DNA from: Verrucomicrobiota bacterium
GTDB lineage: Bacteria > Verrucomicrobiota > Verrucomicrobiia > Opitutales > Opitutaceae
DNA length: 14,069 bases
Direction: 5' to 3'
Assembly: GCA_023443455.1 (NCBI GenBank)
Contig: JAEZUE010000026.1
Location: forward strand, 1 to 14,069
Shown here: positions 12,663 to 14,069 of the stretch, piece after piece
Position numbering within the stretch: position 1 is the stretch's first letter
How the letters are laid out: the number at the start of each line of letters is the position of its first letter
Position numbers and translations under genes: made by a program
The notes under the pieces: model-generated
Told to the model about the DNA's origin: nothing
The model's database searches: none
The model's input: only the letters and a program-made list of their open reading frames with translations

Positions 12663-14069
12663 TCAGCTCCTCCGGCCGCGCGAGAGGCGGCTGACGCGCT
12701 TGGGCGCCGAGGCCTTCTCGCTCTCCTCGAAGAGCGCCGAGTAGAGATAGTTGAAGTTGTCGATTTTCCGGCGCTCCACCGGGCGGCCGATCATGCGCTC
12801 GATCGCGCGGGCGTAGCGCAGATCGTCCTCGGTCATGAGCGTGTAGGCGTCGCCCTCGTTGTTCGCCCGGCCGGTGCGGCCGATCCGGTGCACGTAGTCC
12901 TCGGGATTCTCGGGCATGTCGTAGTTGATGACATGCGACACCCCGCGGATGTCGAGGCCGCGCGCGGCCAGATCGGTGGCGACGAGCATCTGGAACTGGC
13001 CGCTCTTGAAGCCGGCCAACGCCTCGGTGCGCTCGCGCTGCGAGCGGTCCGAATGCATGACGCCCGAGGTGTGGCCGAGGGCCTTCAGTCGGTGCGCGAT
13101 GCGGTCGGCCCCGATCTTCGTGCGGGTGAAGACGATCACGCTCTTGTATTCGGTACGCTCCAACAAAGTCGACAGCAGCTCGAACTTCTGCGCGCCCACC
13201 ACGGGATAGAACGCGTGGTCCACGGTCTCGGCCGGCGAGCTGCGGATGCCGATCTCGATGGTCTGCGGATCGGTGAGCACGGAATTGGCCAGGCCCTGGA
13301 TCTCGGGCGGCAGCGTGGCGCTGAAGAGCAGCGTCTGCCGCTTCGCCGGCACATGGCGGATGATGCGGCGTACGTCGGGCAGGAAGCCCATGTCGAGCAT
13401 GCGGTCGACCTCGTCCAGCACCATCACCTCGAGGTCGCCCAGTTGCACGGTGCCGTCGCCGAGCAGATCGAGCAGGCGGCCCGGGGTGGCGACGATCACG
13501 TCGACGCCGCGCGCGATCTCCTCGCGCTGCTTGCCGTAGCCCACGCCGCCGTAGATCACGGCCACGCGCAGGTCGGTGAACTTGCCGTAGTTGCGGAAAG
13601 CCTCCTCGACCTGCAGCGCGAGCTCGCGCGTGGGCTCGAGGATGAGGCAGCGGCAACGGCCGTGCGCGCCGAGCTTGTGCAACATCGGCAGCGCGAACGC
13701 CGCCGTCTTGCCCGTGCCGGTCTGCGCGGTGCCGATCAGGTCGCGGCCGGCCAGCACCAGCGGGATCGCCTGCGCCTGGATCGGGGTCGGCTCGGTGTAG
13801 CCTTTTTCGGCGACCGCCGCGACCACCTCCGGGCGGAGCCCGAGCTTGAGAAAGAGATGCTCCGGATCGAAGGCCGGCATCGGCGGGATCTCGACGGGCA
13901 GCGGCGCGGCGTGCGTCTCCTCATACTCGCGACGCTTCTCCGGGCCGCGCTCGCGCAGCCGACCACCACGGGATCCTTCGCGCTCGCCGCGTCCGCCGCG
14001 GGTGCGCTCGCCACCGCTCCGGCCGCGCTCGCCGCCGGTGCGGCTGCGCTCGCCGCCGCTGCGCCGGGG
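12663..14069 (-). CDS. DEAD-box RNA helicase, RhlE-like, 5' end beyond window
   Basis: Counting from the in-frame ATG at 13880, 405 residues carry all DEAD-box motifs: Q motif GYTEPTPIQ (27-35), I AQTGTGKT (52-59), Ia PTRELA (83-88), ATPGR (131-135), II DEVD (156-159, Val replacing Ala of DEAD), III SAT (187-189) and VI HRIGRTGR (331-338). The LDEVDRMLDMGFLPDVRRI block (155-173) resembles RhlE. Such proteins unwind short RNA duplexes in ribosome assembly or mRNA decay. The frame stays open for 63 codons before that ATG to the right edge. These codons encode a basic repeat of the type R-S/T-G-G-E-R-x (about 13959-14066), then a linker ending VEIPP that runs smoothly into the core. I therefore judge the gene continues beyond 14069 and the ATG at 13880 is internal. 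The C-terminus is short and Arg/Ser-rich. The terminator at 12595-12629 follows it. Confidence 0.92.
   Translation of the reverse strand, partial: PRRSGGERSRTGGERGRSGGERTRGGRGEREGSRGGRLRERGPEKRREYEETHAAPLPVEIPPMPAFDPEHLFLKLGLRPEVVAAVAEKGYTEPTPIQAQAIPLVLAGRDLIGTAQTGTGKTAAFALPMLHKLGAHGRCRCLILEPTRELALQVEEAFRNYGKFTDLRVAVIYGGVGYGKQREEIARGVDVIVATPGRLLDLLGDGTVQLGDLEVMVLDEVDRMLDMGFLPDVRRIIRHVPAKRQTLLFSATLPPEIQGLANSVLTDPQTIEIGIRSSPAETVDHAFYPVVGAQKFELLSTLLERTEYKSVIVFTRTKIGADRIAHRLKALGHTSGVMHSDRSQRERTEALAGFKSGQFQMLVATDLAARGLDIRGVSHVINYDMPENPEDYVHRIGRTGRANNEGDAYTLMTEDDLRYARAIERMIGRPVERRKIDNFNYLYSALFEESEKASAPKRVSRLSRGRRS
13959..14066 (-). repeat. Heptapeptide (21-bp) repeat coding an RGG-type tail
   Basis: Reading the - strand in the helicase frame gives successive units RSGGERS, RTGGERG, RSGGERT and RGGRGER, then a degraded EGSRGGR. 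At DNA level the unit is about 21 bp with a GGCGGCGAGCGC core. Such Arg/Gly repeats usually bind RNA and drive condensate formation. It may continue past the window edge. Confidence 0.75.

Noticed and set aside
13959..14066. Short regular repeats resembling a CRISPR array
   Set aside because: The 21-bp units are contiguous with no spacers and stay in the helicase reading frame as a heptapeptide repeat.

Overview
The window is high-GC bacterial DNA (by eye about two thirds G+C or more) with tightly packed genes on both strands. No rRNA, tRNA, CRISPR array, insertion sequence or phage gene was recognised. The gene content suggests a free-living, motile, carbohydrate-using Gram-negative bacterium: a PspA/IM30 protein, a GH4 glycosidase, a chemoreceptor behind a sigma-28-like promoter, a Spy/CpxP-like exported protein, and a DEAD-box helicase with an RGG-type extension. 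Shine-Dalgarno sequences are mostly missing. My best guess is Verrucomicrobiota, perhaps Opitutaceae, but this rests on overall impression and no phylogenetic marker was examined.

Left part (1-3534, + strand): a PspA/IM30-like coiled-coil protein, then a classic-clade AAA+ ATPase with a long N-terminal domain, then a small membrane-anchored protein with a possible PH-like domain. PspA/IM30 belongs to the ESCRT-III superfamily, and the ATPase has a W-x-G pore loop like the one in Vps4. A bacterial membrane-remodelling pair is therefore the most interesting hypothesis here. The gaps between these genes are long (about 270 and 310 bp) and hold inverted and direct repeats, so the three genes may be separately controlled.

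Middle (3535-7692): a structured spacer with a 16-nt long-range inverted repeat lies between convergent genes. On the - strand, a 154-aa protein of unknown function is followed 12 nt later by a Ski2-like superfamily 2 helicase, which carries a four-cysteine cluster (C-x21-C-x2-C-x5-C). A gene-free stretch of about 430 bp separates this pair from a divergent exported alpha/beta-hydrolase-like protein that has glycine where the nucleophile should be, and a very acidic tail.

Right part (7765-14069): a methyl-accepting chemotaxis protein and a MarR-family regulator sit in tandem on the - strand, preceded by a sequence that fits the sigma-28 (FliA) promoter pattern with exact 11-bp spacing. Next come a GH4 glycosidase (-) and a divergent Spy/CpxP-like exported protein (+). 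A good bidirectional terminator follows, then a DEAD-box RNA helicase (-) whose reading frame runs off the right edge through a heptapeptide R-S/T-G-G-E-R repeat.
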